Part shown: positions 35,701 through 46,222 of the stretch, one piece after another | Layout of the letters: every line of letters begins with the position of its first letter | Position numbering within the stretch: the stretch's first letter is position 1 | Assembly (NCBI RefSeq): GCF_000613405.1 | Contig: NZ_BAIX01000015.1 | Span: 1-53,967 of the forward strand | Origin: Hoylesella enoeca JCM 12259 | GTDB taxonomy: Bacteria > Bacteroidota > Bacteroidia > Bacteroidales > Bacteroidaceae | Reading direction: 5' to 3' | Length of the DNA: 53,967 nt | Notes under the pieces: generated by a model | Databases searched by the model: none | Told to the model about the DNA's origin: nothing | What the model saw: only the letters and a program-made list of their open reading frames with translations | Program-made: the position numbers and the translations under genes

Positions 35701-36504
35701 ATGATAAGATCAGTCAAGCCCAAAAAGAATCTCGGTCAGCATTTTCTGACCGATCAAAGCATAGCTCGCCGCATTGCGGACACTGTGGATCGCTGTCCCG
35801 ACATACCCATTTTGGAGATCGGACCGGGCATGGGCGTGCTCACACAATATCTTGTCACCAAGGGACGAGAGGTGAAAGCCGTGGAAATCGATACCGAATC
35901 GGTGACTTATCTGCACGAGAAATATCCCGCGTTGCGTGAGAATATCATTGGCGAAGACTTTCTTCGAATGGATTTGCGTGCCGTTTTCAGTGGTCGCCAG
36001 TTTGTTCTCACGGGCAATTATCCCTATGACATTTCGTCGCAGATATTCTTCAAGATGCTCGATTATAAGGATTTGGTGCCGTGTTGCACCGGAATGATTC
36101 AGCGAGAAGTGGCTCTGCGGATGGCATCGGCCCCGGGCCACAAAACTTACGGCATTTTGTCAGTGCTCATTCAGGCGTGGTATGATGTGGAATATCTTTT
36201 TACGGTGGATGAAAACGTGTTTAACCCGCCGCCCAAAGTGAAAAGTGCCGTCATCCGAATGACGCGTAATGAGGTGACCGATCTGGGTTGTGATGAAATC
36301 CTTTTCAAGCGATTGGTCAAGGCCGTGTTCAACCAACGGCGCAAGATGTTGCGTGTCAGTCTTCGGCAATTGTTTACAAAGGCGCCCGCCCGCCCCGTGT
36401 TTTATGAACAAGACATCATGACGAAGCGTCCCGAACAGCTGTCGATTCCCGAGTTTGTTACGCTCACCAATCTCGTGAAAAAGGAATTAGACGCTGCGCA
36501 TTGA
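35701..36504 (+). CDS. rsmA: 16S rRNA adenine dimethyltransferase RsmA (KsgA)
   Basis: This 267-residue SAM-dependent enzyme methylates the two adjacent adenines in the 3' terminal loop of 16S rRNA during small-subunit assembly. It has the family start KKNLGQHFLTD (residues 8-18), the SAM loop EIGPGMG (39-45), the acidic VEID and the catalytic motif NYPYDIS (106-112, where NLPY is usual). The C-terminal helical domain contains NVFNPPPKVKSAVIRM and FNQRRKMLRVSL. Length and order are normal. It has its own promoter and a terminator, so it is a single-gene unit. Confidence 0.95.
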   Translation: MIRSVKPKKNLGQHFLTDQSIARRIADTVDRCPDIPILEIGPGMGVLTQYLVTKGREVKAVEIDTESVTYLHEKYPALRENIIGEDFLRMDLRAVFSGRQFVLTGNYPYDISSQIFFKMLDYKDLVPCCTGMIQREVALRMASAPGHKTYGILSVLIQAWYDVEYLFTVDENVFNPPPKVKSAVIRMTRNEVTDLGCDEILFKRLVKAVFNQRRKMLRVSLRQLFTKAPARPVFYEQDIMTKRPEQLSIPEFVTLTNLVKKELDAAH

Positions 36505-36513
36505 CCGTCAAAC

Positions 36514-36556
36514 AAAAGGAGTAAGCGACACTTGCGGCGGCGCTCACTCCCTTTTT
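36514..36556 (+). terminator. Terminator of rsmA
   Basis: AAAAGGAGT and ACTCCCTTTTT form the outer stem, with a partial AAGCG/CGCTC pairing inside, followed by a T-run. It begins 10 bp after the rsmA stop. Confidence 0.7.
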
Positions 36557-36762
36557 CTATATGCAGCATTCCTCCTGCCAACATTGCCATTTTCCGCAAC
36601 GTGCATTTGCAGCAAAGCCAACATCAGCATAGGTTGTTTTTCTTTCCATCACCAACGAACTTCGGTTCTCAATCAGACAAAGAATAATCCATTTCACGCC
36701 TTTTTTCAGTCGTCTGTAATCTATTGATTCATAGCGATTTACAAAACCACTTTTCGTCTTCC

Positions 36763-36870
36763 AAAAAACGTCTAGTCATTTTATGAAAAACGTCTAGACA
36801 TTTTGCAAAAAACATCTAGACGTTTTACTAAAAACATCTAGACGTTTTTTCAGAAACCATTAGACGTTTG
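36763..36870. repeat. Array of five palindromic units with an exact 22-bp period
   Basis: The core TCTAG (or its variant) starts at 36771, 36793, 36815, 36837 and about 36859, always 22 bp apart. Units read AAACGTCTAGACATTTT or AAACATCTAGACGTTTT, so each is a near-palindrome bounded by A and T runs. The fifth copy has lost one base. The array lies in a 500-bp gene-free gap between rsmA and the AAA ATPase. Elsewhere in 36557-37020 I see nothing. Confidence 0.9.
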
Positions 36871-37032
36871 ACTTATCTTCAAAACAGACCATGAGAAAAG
36901 TCCCTAAAAGGAAATCGTTATGCGCAAAGATCTGACCGATTCTGACCGTCTTTTGATCATTAGAAGCGATACAAAAAAACATAATTCGTGAATATTTTGT
37001 AATCCACACGTTGCAAATTTCAAAATAAGTAG

Positions 37033-37040
37033 TAACTTTG
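37033..37040 (+). promoter_or_regulatory. Promoter of the AAA ATPase gene
   Basis: TAACTTTG fits TAnnTTTG and lies 32 bp before the start codon. The -33 position has TTGC, a partial match. Confidence 0.5.
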
Positions 37041-37071
37041 CATGGATTAAAAAAAGAAGGATAAACAGAAT

Positions 37072-38262
37072 ATGGAGGATGCTTTCTTTCGCACACACTC
37101 TTACTTGATTGATCACACCTGTGCACCGGTCAGGCGAAAGCTGATGGATGAAATCGATTGGAATGATCGGCTGATCGGTATTAAAGGCACGCGTGGCGTT
37201 GGGAAGACCACTTTTATCCTGCAATATGCCAAAGAACGGTTCGGAGCCAATGATCGCCAATGCCTCTATGTGAATATGAATAATTTCTATTTCCAAGGGC
37301 GCGGCATTGCCGATTTTGCTGGGGATTTTGTCAAAAATGGAGGCCGGGTGTTGTTGATCGACCAAGTGTTTAAACAACCGAATTGGAGCTCCGAACTCCG
37401 CAAATGCTATGATATGTTTCCCAAGTTGAGAATCGTTTTCACAGGATCGAGTGTGATGCGGTTGAAAGAGGAGAATCCCGAACTGAATAACATCGTCAAG
37501 AGTTATAATCTGGCGGGATTTTCATTTCGCGAGTATCTCAATTTGCAGACAGGGCATCAGTTTCCGTCGTTCACGCTGGATGAGATTTTGCGTCGTCACA
37601 CACACATCATTAAGCAGATTCTGCCGAAAGTGCAGCCATTGAAGTATTTTCAGGAATACATTCATCATGGTTTTTATCCTTTCTTTTTGGAGCATAGGAA
37701 TTTCTCTGAGAATCTACTCAAAACGATGAATATGATGACAGAGGTGGATATTCTGCTCATCAAGCAAATCGAATTGAAGTATTTGACAAAAATCAAGAAG
37801 CTGTTTTATCTGTTGGCAGTGAATGGGCTGAAAGCGCCCAATATCAGTCAGCTGGCACAAAACATCAAGACGAGTAGGGCCACGGTGATGAATTATATCA
37901 AATATCTGTCGGATGCCCGTCTCATCAACATTATTTATGCTGTGGGGCAGGATCGCCATAAAAAGCCGGCCCAGGTGATGATGCACAATCCCAACTTGAT
38001 GTATGCCATTTATCCCATTCAAATCGACAATCAAGAGTTGATGGAGACTTTTTTTGTAAATGCGCTGTGGAAAGATCATCTCGTCAATCAAGGCGGAAAG
38101 GAACACCTTTATATTATCAACGGCAACAAGAAATTTAAGATCTGTAATGCGCTGGGGAATGGCAAGATCAGACTTAGTTCCGATACGATTTATGCACGAT
38201 ATAATACCGAAATAGGATTGGATAATCAAATCCCCCTATGGTTGTTTGGATTTCTCTACTAA
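37072..38262 (+). CDS. AAA_14-type ATPase with an altered Walker B motif
   Basis: This 396-residue protein belongs to the ATPases with an AAA_14 domain and a DUF4143-like C-terminus. Walker A is GTRGVGKTT (residues 39-47) and the sensor-like IVFTGSS is present. Walker B reads LLIDQVFKQPNW (Asp97, Gln98), where relatives normally have Asp-Glu. A winged-helix segment (NISQLAQNIKTSRATVMNYI) follows, and the end (AKNKIRLSSDTIYA-like, then WLFGFLY) is a degenerate nuclease-fold region. Family members are common in Bacteroidetes, and their role is mostly unknown. The Gln suggests that this copy binds ATP but hydrolyses it poorly. It has its own promoter. Confidence 0.82.
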   Translation: MEDAFFRTHSYLIDHTCAPVRRKLMDEIDWNDRLIGIKGTRGVGKTTFILQYAKERFGANDRQCLYVNMNNFYFQGRGIADFAGDFVKNGGRVLLIDQVFKQPNWSSELRKCYDMFPKLRIVFTGSSVMRLKEENPELNNIVKSYNLAGFSFREYLNLQTGHQFPSFTLDEILRRHTHIIKQILPKVQPLKYFQEYIHHGFYPFFLEHRNFSENLLKTMNMMTEVDILLIKQIELKYLTKIKKLFYLLAVNGLKAPNISQLAQNIKTSRATVMNYIKYLSDARLINIIYAVGQDRHKKPAQVMMHNPNLMYAIYPIQIDNQELMETFFVNALWKDHLVNQGGKEHLYIINGNKKFKICNALGNGKIRLSSDTIYARYNTEIGLDNQIPLWLFGFLY

Positions 38263-38308
38263 ATAGAACAAGATACAAAACATTTAATTAACATTTATCA
38301 ATAAGACA

Positions 38309-41300
38309 ATGGCTAAAGAAAAAAAGTTTATCACTTGTGATGGTAACGAAGCCGCCGCTTATGTGAGCTATATGTTCTCCGAAGTGGCTGCCATTTATCC
38401 CATCACACCGTCATCTCCGATGGCAGAACATGTTGACACTTGGGCCGCCAAAGGTCGGAAGAACCTCTTCGGACAAACGGTCACAGTTCAAGAAATGCAA
38501 TCAGAGGGAGGCGCTGCCGGTGCCATGCACGGTTCGTTGCAGGCAGGTGCACTGACAACCACTTTCACCGCATCGCAGGGTTTGCTGCTGATGATTCCCA
38601 ATATGTATAAGATTGCCGGCGAAATGCTGCCGTGTGTATTCGACGTTTCGGCTCGTTCCATTGCTACACATGCACTCTGTATTTTCGGCGATCACTCGGA
38701 TGTAATGGCTTGCAGACAAACAGGCTTCGCGATGTTCTGCTCAGGTTCTGTGCAGGAAGTGATGGACCTCACAGCTGTTCCTCATTTAGCAACACTCAAA
38801 ACGAGTATTCCTTTTGTTAATTTCTTCGACGGTTTCCGCACATCTCACGAATATCACAAGATCGAAATGATCGATCAGGAAGAGATTGCCAAACTCGTTG
38901 ATCCGGAAGATATCAAACGGTTCCGCGATCGTGCACTCTCGCCCGAACGCCCAGTTACACGCGGTACGGCAGAGAATCCCGAAACATTCTTCACACACCG
39001 CGAGGCTTGCAATCAATATTATAGCAATATTCCTGAGATAGTTGAGGATTATTTAGGAAAGATTTCTAAGATCACAGGTCGCGAATATCATCTCTTCTCT
39101 TATTACGGAGCCGAAGATGCAGAGAATATCATTATTCTGATGGGATCTGCAACAGAAGCTGCGCGCGAGGTGATCGATTATCTCAACAAGCAAGGCAAGA
39201 AGGTGGGTATGATCTCCGTACATCTCTATCGCCCATTCTCTGTAAAGCATTTGCTGGCTGCCGTACCTAAATCAGTGAAACGTATTGCCGTGCTCGATCG
39301 CACAAAAGAGCCTGGTGCAGAAGGCGAACCGCTCTATCTCGATGTGAAGAGTGCATTCTATGATGTGGAGAATAAACCGCTGATCGTGGGTGGCCGTTAT
39401 GGTTTGGGATCTTCGGATACCACACCGGCACATATCATTGCCGTATTCAACAATTTGGAATTGCCCGAACCCAAAGATCATTTCACCGTAGGTATTGTGG
39501 ATGATGTTACATTCACGTCTCTACCCCAGGTTGAAGAGATTCCGATGGGAGGTGAAGGTATGTTTGAGGCGAAGTTCTATGGTCTTGGTGCAGACGGAAC
39601 GGTGGGCGCCAATAAGAACTCGGTGAAGATCATCGGAGATAACACCGACAAACATTGTCAGGCATATTTCTCTTACGACTCCAAGAAATCGGGCGGCTTC
39701 ACTTGTTCTCACTTGCGTTTCGGAGACACGCCGATTCGGTCTACTTATCAGGTGAATACACCGAACTTTGTGGCTTGTCATGTGCAGGCTTACTTGACAA
39801 TGTATGATGTGATTCGCGGTTTGCAGAAGAACGGAACATTCTTGCTCAATACGATTTTCGAAGGTGACGAACTCGTGAATTTCATTCCGAATCGGATCAA
39901 ACGTTATTTTGCAAAAAACAATATTACCGTTTACTATATCAATGCTACAAAGATAGCACAGGAAATCGGCTTGGGTAATCGTACCAATACGATTCTGCAA
40001 AGTGCATTCTTCCGTATTACGAAAGTGATTCCCGTAGAATTGGCTGTGGAACAAATGAAGAAATTCATTGTCAAATCTTATGGAAACAAAGGACAGGATG
40101 TGGTCGACAAGAACTATGCAGCGGTTGATCGCGGCGGTGAATATAAGCAATTGACCGTAGATCCGGCTTGGGCTAACTTGACTGACGAGCAAACTGATCC
40201 CGAAACTCACGTTCCTGCTTATATCAAAGAGATCGTTCGGCCCATCAATGCACAGTCGGGCGACCTGCTGAAAGTCTCCGATTTCGTCAAATATGATATG
40301 GTTGACGGAACGATGAAGAACGGTTCGTCGGCATTCGAGAAGCGTGGTGTAGAGGCATTCAATCCCGAATGGACATCCGAAAACTGCATCCAGTGTAACA
40401 AGTGTGCGTATGTTTGTCCTCACGCTTGTATTCGTCCGTTCGTGCTTGATGATCAAGAACTCAAAGGTTTCGATGACAATACACTCGAAATGAAAGTTCC
40501 CAAACCCATGGCCGGCATGCACTTCCGCATTCAGGTGAGTGTGCTCGACTGTGTGGGATGCGGTAACTGTGCCGATGTATGTCCCGGAAACAAGAATGGA
40601 AAAGCCCTGGCGATGGTTCCATTCACACACGACGAAAAACAGATAGCCAATTGGAATTATCTTGTAAAGGACGTCAAGAGCAAACAACATCTCATCGATA
40701 TCAAGAGCAATGTGAAGAACTCGCAGTTTGCCCAGCCGCTTTTCGAATTCTCGGGCGCATGTTCGGGTTGTGGTGAAACACCTTATGTGAAGCTGGTTTC
40801 TCAACTTTTCGGCGATCGCGAGATGATTTCCAACGCCACGGGGTGTTCGTCGATTTATTCGGCATCTATACCTTCCACACCTTACACGACCAATGAAGCC
40901 GGGCAAGGTCCTGCTTTCGACAACTCGTTGTTTGAAGATTTCTGTGAGTTTGGTTTAGGTATGACGCTTGGCAATAAGAAGATGAAAGAGCGCATTTCTG
41001 TACTTCTCAATGAAGCGATGGCGAAAGACGGCACTTCTGCCGACTTCAAAGCAGCTGCTCAAGAATGGCTCGACGGCAAAGACAACGCTGATGCTTCTAA
41101 ACTCGCAGCAGCTAAATTGAAACCGCTTATTGCCGCCGGTGCAGAACAAGGATGTGAGATTTGCAAAGAACTCAAAACTTTGGATCACTATCTCATCAAG
41201 CGTTCGCAATGGATTATTGGTGGTGACGGTGCTTCGTATGATATCGGTTACGGCGGTCTCGACCATGTGATTGCATCGGGTGAAGATGTCAATATTCTTG

Positions 41301-41874
41301 TGCTCGACACCGAAGTGTATTCGAATACGGGCGGACAGAGTTCCAAGTCGACACCGCTCGGCGCCATCGCACAGTTTGCTGCACAAGGCAAACGCATTCG
41401 CAAGAAAGATCTCGGATTGATGGCAACAACTTATGGCTATGTTTATGTGGCTCAGATTGCCATGGGTGCCGATCAAGCACAAACGTTGAAAGCTATTCGC
41501 GAGGCCGAAGCTTATCCCGGTCCGTCATTGATCATCGCTTATGCACCGTGTATCAATCATGGTTTGAAGATCAAAGGCGGTATGGTAGGAGCCAAGCCGA
41601 GGAAGGACGTGCCGTTGAATGCGGTTACTGGCACTTGTGGAGATATAATCCTCAGCTTGCAGACGAGGGCAAAAATCCATTCTCGCTCGATTCGAAAGAG
41701 CCAGATTGGACGAAGTTCCGTGATTTCCTCTTGGGCGAGGTGCGTTATCTCTCCGTGCAGAAAGCCTATCCCAATGAGGCCGACGAACTCTTTGCCGCTG
41801 CCGAGCAAATGGCTAAACTCCGTTACAAGAGTTATGTTCGCAAGACAAAAGAAGATTGGAGCAACGAGGCTTAG
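38309..41874 (+). CDS. nifJ: Pyruvate:ferredoxin oxidoreductase, one frameshift near the C-terminus
   Basis: The gene encodes about 1188 residues, the normal length for the single-chain enzyme, which converts pyruvate and CoA to acetyl-CoA, CO2 and reduced ferredoxin. Visible parts are the N-terminal YPITPSSPMAEHVD pyruvate-binding region, two 4Fe-4S sites (CIQCNKCAYVCPHAC near residue 693 and CVGCGNCADVCPGN near 747), a third cluster cysteine pair (CSGCGETPY), and the TPP domain GDGASYDIGYGG near 972 with SNTGGQSSKSTP. At 41584-41585 a GG should be GGG. Adding one G restores GGMGRSQAEEGRAVECGYWH and the normal end. A functional enzyme is expected in an anaerobe, so this is probably a base-calling error. 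Confidence 0.93.
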
Positions 41875-41900
41875 GGCTTGTCTGATCTTTTGATTATAAT

Positions 41901-41938
41901 AAAAGACTCCTCGATATCATCATTGAGGAGTCTTTTTT
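41901..41938. terminator. Bidirectional terminator after nifJ
   Basis: AAAAGACTCCTC and GAGGAGTCTTTT form a 12-bp perfect stem followed by a T-run. It begins 27 bp after the nifJ stop. Confidence 0.88.
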
Positions 41939-41972
41939 ATACCCTTTCGCATTTGATTTTAGCGTTATATGT

Positions 41973-42003
41973 TTTGCTGTTCGTATAACTTCGCGTAATT
42001 TTG
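41973..42003 (+). promoter_or_regulatory. Consensus promoter of the mutS2-pabB-pabC operon
   Basis: TTTG (41973-41976), 19 bp and TAATTTTG (41996-42003) form a full consensus promoter. The -7 box ends 4 bp before the mutS2 ATG, so the message would have almost no 5' leader. Confidence 0.7.
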
Positions 42004-42007
42004 CAGC

Positions 42008-44550
42008 ATGATTTATCCGAATAATTTTGAGCAAAAAATAGGCTTCGACGATATTCGTGCGATGCTGAAAGAGCATTGTCTGTCGTCGTTGGGTAAGGAA
42101 AGAGTAGACCAAATTGCATTTTCCACGGATGTCAATATCATTAACGAGTGGCTGGAACAGGTGCGGGAATTCAGGCGATTGCAGGAAGAAGCCGATGATT
42201 TTCCGCTGCAATACTTCTTCGATGTACGTCAGGCTGTGGCGCGAATCCGACTTGAAGGCACTTATATGGAGGCCGGTGAACTATTCGATTTGCGTCGCTC
42301 GCTCGAAACGATACACCTAATCGTGCGCTATCTTAACCGTGCGGAGGAGTCTGTCGACGAAAAAACGCCTGCGTATCCCTATCCCGCGCTCCATCGACTG
42401 ACACAAGATGTGCTCACGTTTCCACAGCTGATACAGCGCATTGATCAAATATTAGACAAATTCGGAAACATTCGCGATAACGCTTCTGCCGAACTTTCGC
42501 GTATCCGAAGCGAGTTGGCCAGGACCGAAGGGAGTGTTTCTCGCGCCTTGTATAGCATCTTGCGGTCGGCTCAAAACGAAGGACTTGTGGAGAAAGATGT
42601 CAATCCCACGCTTCGCGACGGCCGTTTGGTGATTCCCGTTGCGCCTGCATTGAAGCGCCGCATCAGGGGAATCGTCCATGACGAATCGGCTACCGGTCGG
42701 ACGGTTTACATCGAGCCGGCCGAAGTTGTTGATGCAAACAATCGCATCCGTGAGTTGGAGGCCGATGAAAAGCGTGAAATAATCCGCATCTTGAAAGACT
42801 TCTCAAATCAGCTCAGACCGTTCGTCGATGACATCTTGTATTCGTATGATTTTCTGGCAGTTATCGACTTGGTTCGCGCGAAAGCGTTATTTGCAAGCCG
42901 ATTAATGGCTTTTGAGCCTGCAATTAACGCTTTCCCACACGTCGATTGGATGCATTCCGTCCACCCTTTGCTGCAACACTCTTTGCAAAAGCAAGGCAAA
43001 GCGATTGTGCCGCTCGATATTATGCTCACTCGCGAACGTCGAATCCTGATCATTTCCGGGCCGAATGCCGGCGGAAAATCTGTGTGTTTGAAGACAGTTG
43101 GATTGCTACAATACATGCTTCAATGCGGCTTGTCGATTCCTGTTAGCGAACGTTCGAGCATCGGAATCTTCCAAAACATCATGATCGATATTGGCGATGA
43201 ACAGAGCATCGAGAACGATCTCAGCACGTATTCATCGCATTTGCTGAATATGAAGAATATGATGCGGCAGGCTAATGACCGCACGCTGTTGTTGATCGAT
43301 GAGTTCGGGGCCGGCACGAACCGCAGATCGGCGGTGCGATTGCCGAATCTGTTTTGCGACAATTCTGTAAGAAAGGAGCCTATGGCATTATAACGACCCA
43401 CTATCAGAATCTGAAAAACTTTGCAGAAGACCACGACGGTGTTGTCAATGGTGCCATGTTGTACGACAGACAGGAGATGCGCGCGCTCTTTCAGTTGCAG
43501 ATCGGACAGCCGGGTAGCAGTTTTGCCATCGAGATCGCGCGTAAGATAGGACTTCCCGAAGAGGTGATTCGCGACGCGTCCGAGATCGTCGGTTCGGCTT
43601 ATGTGCAGAGTGACAAATATCTGCAAGACATCATTCGCGACAAGCGTTACTGGGAAAACAAGCGCCAAACCATTCATCAGCGCGAGAAAGAGATGGAGAA
43701 AACCATCGAAAAATACGAAAACGACATCAGCGAAATTGAGCAAAATCGCAAGGAAATTCTGCGTAAAGCCCGCGAGCAAGCAGAAGATTTGCTGCGCGAA
43801 AGCAATCGAAAGATCGAGAATACGATACGTGAAATTCGTGAGCATCAGGCCGAAAAAGAAGAGACCAGACGCATTCGAGAGGAGTTGAATAGTTTCAAAG
43901 AAGAGATCCAAAAAGTCGACACGAAAGACAACGACGAGAAAATCGCTCGAAAGATGGCGCAGATTCAGCAGCGCAGAGAGCGCCATGAAAAGCGCAAACG
44001 AGAGAAAGCCGAAGACCAACGACGTACTACCGAAGCAATCAAAGCTGCTGTGCTGGCTAAGAGTTCGACGGCTTCGACCGATTTCGAAGTCGGTGATGCC
44101 GTGCGCATCAAAGGTCTTTCGTCGGTTGGGAAAGTCGAATCCGTCGATGGGAAAATGGCAGTCGTTATCTTTGGCGACATGCGAACGAAAATGCGCAAAG
44201 ACCGTTTGGAACACGTGACGACAACCGAATCGAATGAGACCGAACGTTCATTGCAGCCTTATTCCATCAGTCGGTCAACGCGCGAAACCATCGATAGTCG
44301 TAAACTGAACTTCAAACAAGATCTGGATGTGCGCGGAATGCGAGGTGATGAAGCGCTTCACGCCGTGACTTATTTCATCGACGACGCCATCCTTGTGGGT
44401 ATGCCGCGCGTGAGAATACTGCATGGAAAGGGCAATGGAATCCTGCGCCAACTCATCCGACAGTATCTTTCGACGGTGCCTAACGTCACGGATTATCATG
44501 ACGAACATGTGCAGTTCGGCGGTGCAGGTATTACAGTTGTCGATTTTTAA
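42008..44550 (+). CDS. mutS2: MutS2 endonuclease/ribosome-rescue ATPase, one frameshift
   Basis: Together the two frames encode about 847 residues. The N-terminal start MIYPNNFEQKIGFDDIRAML is typical. The MutS core and clamp lead to Walker A GPNAGGKS (about residue 351), then Walker B LLIDEFGAGT. Here one G is missing (ACGAACC at 43315-43321 should read ACGGAACC), and repair gives TEPQIGGAIAESVLRQFCKK. A long coiled coil (about 545-690), a KOW-like segment and a C-terminal Smr domain (LDVRGMRGDEALHAVTYFID, ILHGKGNGILR) complete the family pattern. MutS2 acts in recombination control and, in some bacteria, on collided ribosomes. pabB follows after 14 bp. Confidence 0.92.
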
Positions 44551-44564
44551 GTCTTTGTATTGTG

Positions 44565-45548
44565 ATGAAAGCATACGACCGAGAACGAGCAATCCATCGA
44601 ATTGACGAACTGGCAGCGGCTAATCGCCCGTTTATTTTTGTTGTGAGCTATGACACCGAAACGGCTTTCGTCGAGGAAGTCGATGCAATTGATGCGCGCG
44701 AATGCCTATTTGCGTTCCCCGGACGGGATAATATTCCTGCCGATGCGACCTTTGCTGAGCAACCAGTGATATGGAAAGCCGATCTTCCTACACAACAGTC
44801 TTACGCTCGTCAATTGCAGATCGTCCAGAATCATTTGCAAGCCGGCAACAGTTATTTGGTTAATCTCACCTGTCGAGTGCCCGTGGAGACCAACGTTTCG
44901 ATGCGCGATATTTTCCTTCGTGCTCATGCTCCTTATCGGCTTTGGATCAAAGACCGACTCGTCTGTTTTTCACCCGAAACATTCGTGCGGGTAAATAGAT
45001 ATTCCATTAGCTCCTTCCCGATGAAAGGAACTATTGACGCTACGATTCCCAATGCTGCAAAAGTGTTGTATGACAATGCCAAAGAGGCGGCTGAACATGC
45101 TACGATCGTCGACCTGATTAGGAACGATCTCAGTATCGTGGCCGATCATGTGCACGTGTCACGATACCGATATGTGGAGCAACTTACAACCAATCGAGGC
45201 GCAATTTTGCAAACCAGCTCGGAAATTAATGGTCAGCTGACCGACTATTATCATCACCATCTTGGTCAAATGCTCTATACGCAGTTACCGGCAGGTTCTA
45301 TCACAGGTGCACCCAAGCTCAAAACAATGTCTATCATTGCCCAAGCAGAAGACTATCAGCGTGGTTTCTATTCGGGAGTTATGGGTTATTATGCGCGAGG
45401 CAGAATGGATAGTGCCGTGATGATTCGCTTTATTGATACCGAAAATGGGCATCTTTATTATAAAGCAGGTGGTGGAATCACGGCCAAAAGCATTTGCCAA
45501 GACGAGTATCAGGAAGTTATTGAGAAAATATATGTGCCCATTTATTGA
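44565..45548 (+). CDS. pabB: Aminodeoxychorismate synthase component I (PabB)
   Basis: This 327-residue chorismate-binding enzyme is short because it lacks the long N-terminal part of TrpE-type proteins. Signature stretches are FSPETFVRV, FPMKGTIDAT, IVDLIRNDLSIVA, AGSITGAPKLKTM and FYSGVMGYYARGRMDSAVMI. It makes 4-amino-4-deoxychorismate from chorismate, with ammonia from a glutaminase partner that is not in the window. The next gene is the lyase PabC, which supports the folate pathway over tryptophan or isochorismate chemistry. ATG at 44565 was chosen over the adjacent GTG. The gene follows mutS2 in one operon and overlaps pabC by 17 bp. Confidence 0.9.
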   Translation: MKAYDRERAIHRIDELAAANRPFIFVVSYDTETAFVEEVDAIDARECLFAFPGRDNIPADATFAEQPVIWKADLPTQQSYARQLQIVQNHLQAGNSYLVNLTCRVPVETNVSMRDIFLRAHAPYRLWIKDRLVCFSPETFVRVNRYSISSFPMKGTIDATIPNAAKVLYDNAKEAAEHATIVDLIRNDLSIVADHVHVSRYRYVEQLTTNRGAILQTSSEINGQLTDYYHHHLGQMLYTQLPAGSITGAPKLKTMSIIAQAEDYQRGFYSGVMGYYARGRMDSAVMIRFIDTENGHLYYKAGGGITAKSICQDEYQEVIEKIYVPIY

Positions 45549-46128
45549 AACCATTGCCATCATCGGAGGTCGAGCGCGTCATCTTTCGTATCATGAACGA
45601 CGGTTAAACGCTACTCGTCAACACTTTTTCCCTGAAGCAGAAACGTTGTCATTAGCGCCCATTCTTGCCGACGCACCATTGACAGAAGGACTTGTCAAAG
45701 CACGACTTGTTTATGATGAACGTGGACTCATCAACAAGACCTATCAGCCTTACACGATGCGACAGATCCAAAGTCTACAACTCATCCGTGCCGATGACAT
45801 GGAATATCCTTTCAAAAACACTGACCGCTCGCATCTGAATGCGTTATTTGCACAGCGACAAGGTTGTGACGACATTCTGATCATCAAAAATGGGCTTGTC
45901 ACCGACACATCTTTCACCAATGTTGCTTTGTTCGACGGCCATCGATGGTTTACACCCGACACGCCACTTTTGCCCGGCACGATGCGCGCTTGGTTGCTTG
46001 ATCAAGGGTTTATCACGTCTCATCGCATCACTGTTAACGATCTCCCGCACTTTCATTTCATCTCTCTGATCAATGCATTGATTCCCTTAGGGAGGTGTAT
46101 TATACCCATCAATCAAGTGATGAAATAA
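45532..46128 (+). CDS. pabC: Aminodeoxychorismate lyase-like class IV aminotransferase (PabC)
   Basis: The 198-residue product begins MCPFIETIAIIGGRARHLSY and matches fold-type IV PLP enzymes: HERRLNATRQHFF near the start, a lysine in LVKARLVYDERG that could hold PLP, the DDILIIKNGLVTDTSFTNVA segment and a C-terminal FHFISLINALIPLG. It would split aminodeoxychorismate into p-aminobenzoate and pyruvate. It is shorter than many homologues (about 270), as seen in compact Bacteroidetes forms. It overlaps pabB by 17 bp, a strong sign of coupled translation and shared pathway. Confidence 0.86.
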   Translation: MCPFIETIAIIGGRARHLSYHERRLNATRQHFFPEAETLSLAPILADAPLTEGLVKARLVYDERGLINKTYQPYTMRQIQSLQLIRADDMEYPFKNTDRSHLNALFAQRQGCDDILIIKNGLVTDTSFTNVALFDGHRWFTPDTPLLPGTMRAWLLDQGFITSHRITVNDLPHFHFISLINALIPLGRCIIPINQVMK

Positions 46129-46160
46129 AAATAATTGATTGTTTGAAGATATAACAAAAC

Positions 46161-46195
46161 ATCGGCGACTTAAATATAGATTTTAAGTCGCCGAT
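46161..46195. terminator. Terminator between pabC and the zinc-ribbon gene
   Basis: ATCGGCGACTTAAA pairs perfectly with TTTAAGTCGCCGAT over 14 bp. The gene pair here is convergent. The T-tract is modest on either side, but the stem is strong. Confidence 0.75.
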
Positions 46196-46222
46196 CAAGA
46201 GAGATTGTTGTCTTGTTATGTG

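Noticed and set aside
39521..40906. Minus-strand open frame of 461 codons inside nifJ
   Set aside because: It lies antisense to a clearly conserved enzyme, and its product is His/Arg/Cys-rich with no family pattern.
43120..44214. Minus-strand open frame of 364 codons inside mutS2
   Set aside because: It is an antisense shadow of the coiled-coil part of mutS2. The hydrophobic bias comes from reading Glu/Lys/Arg codons backwards.
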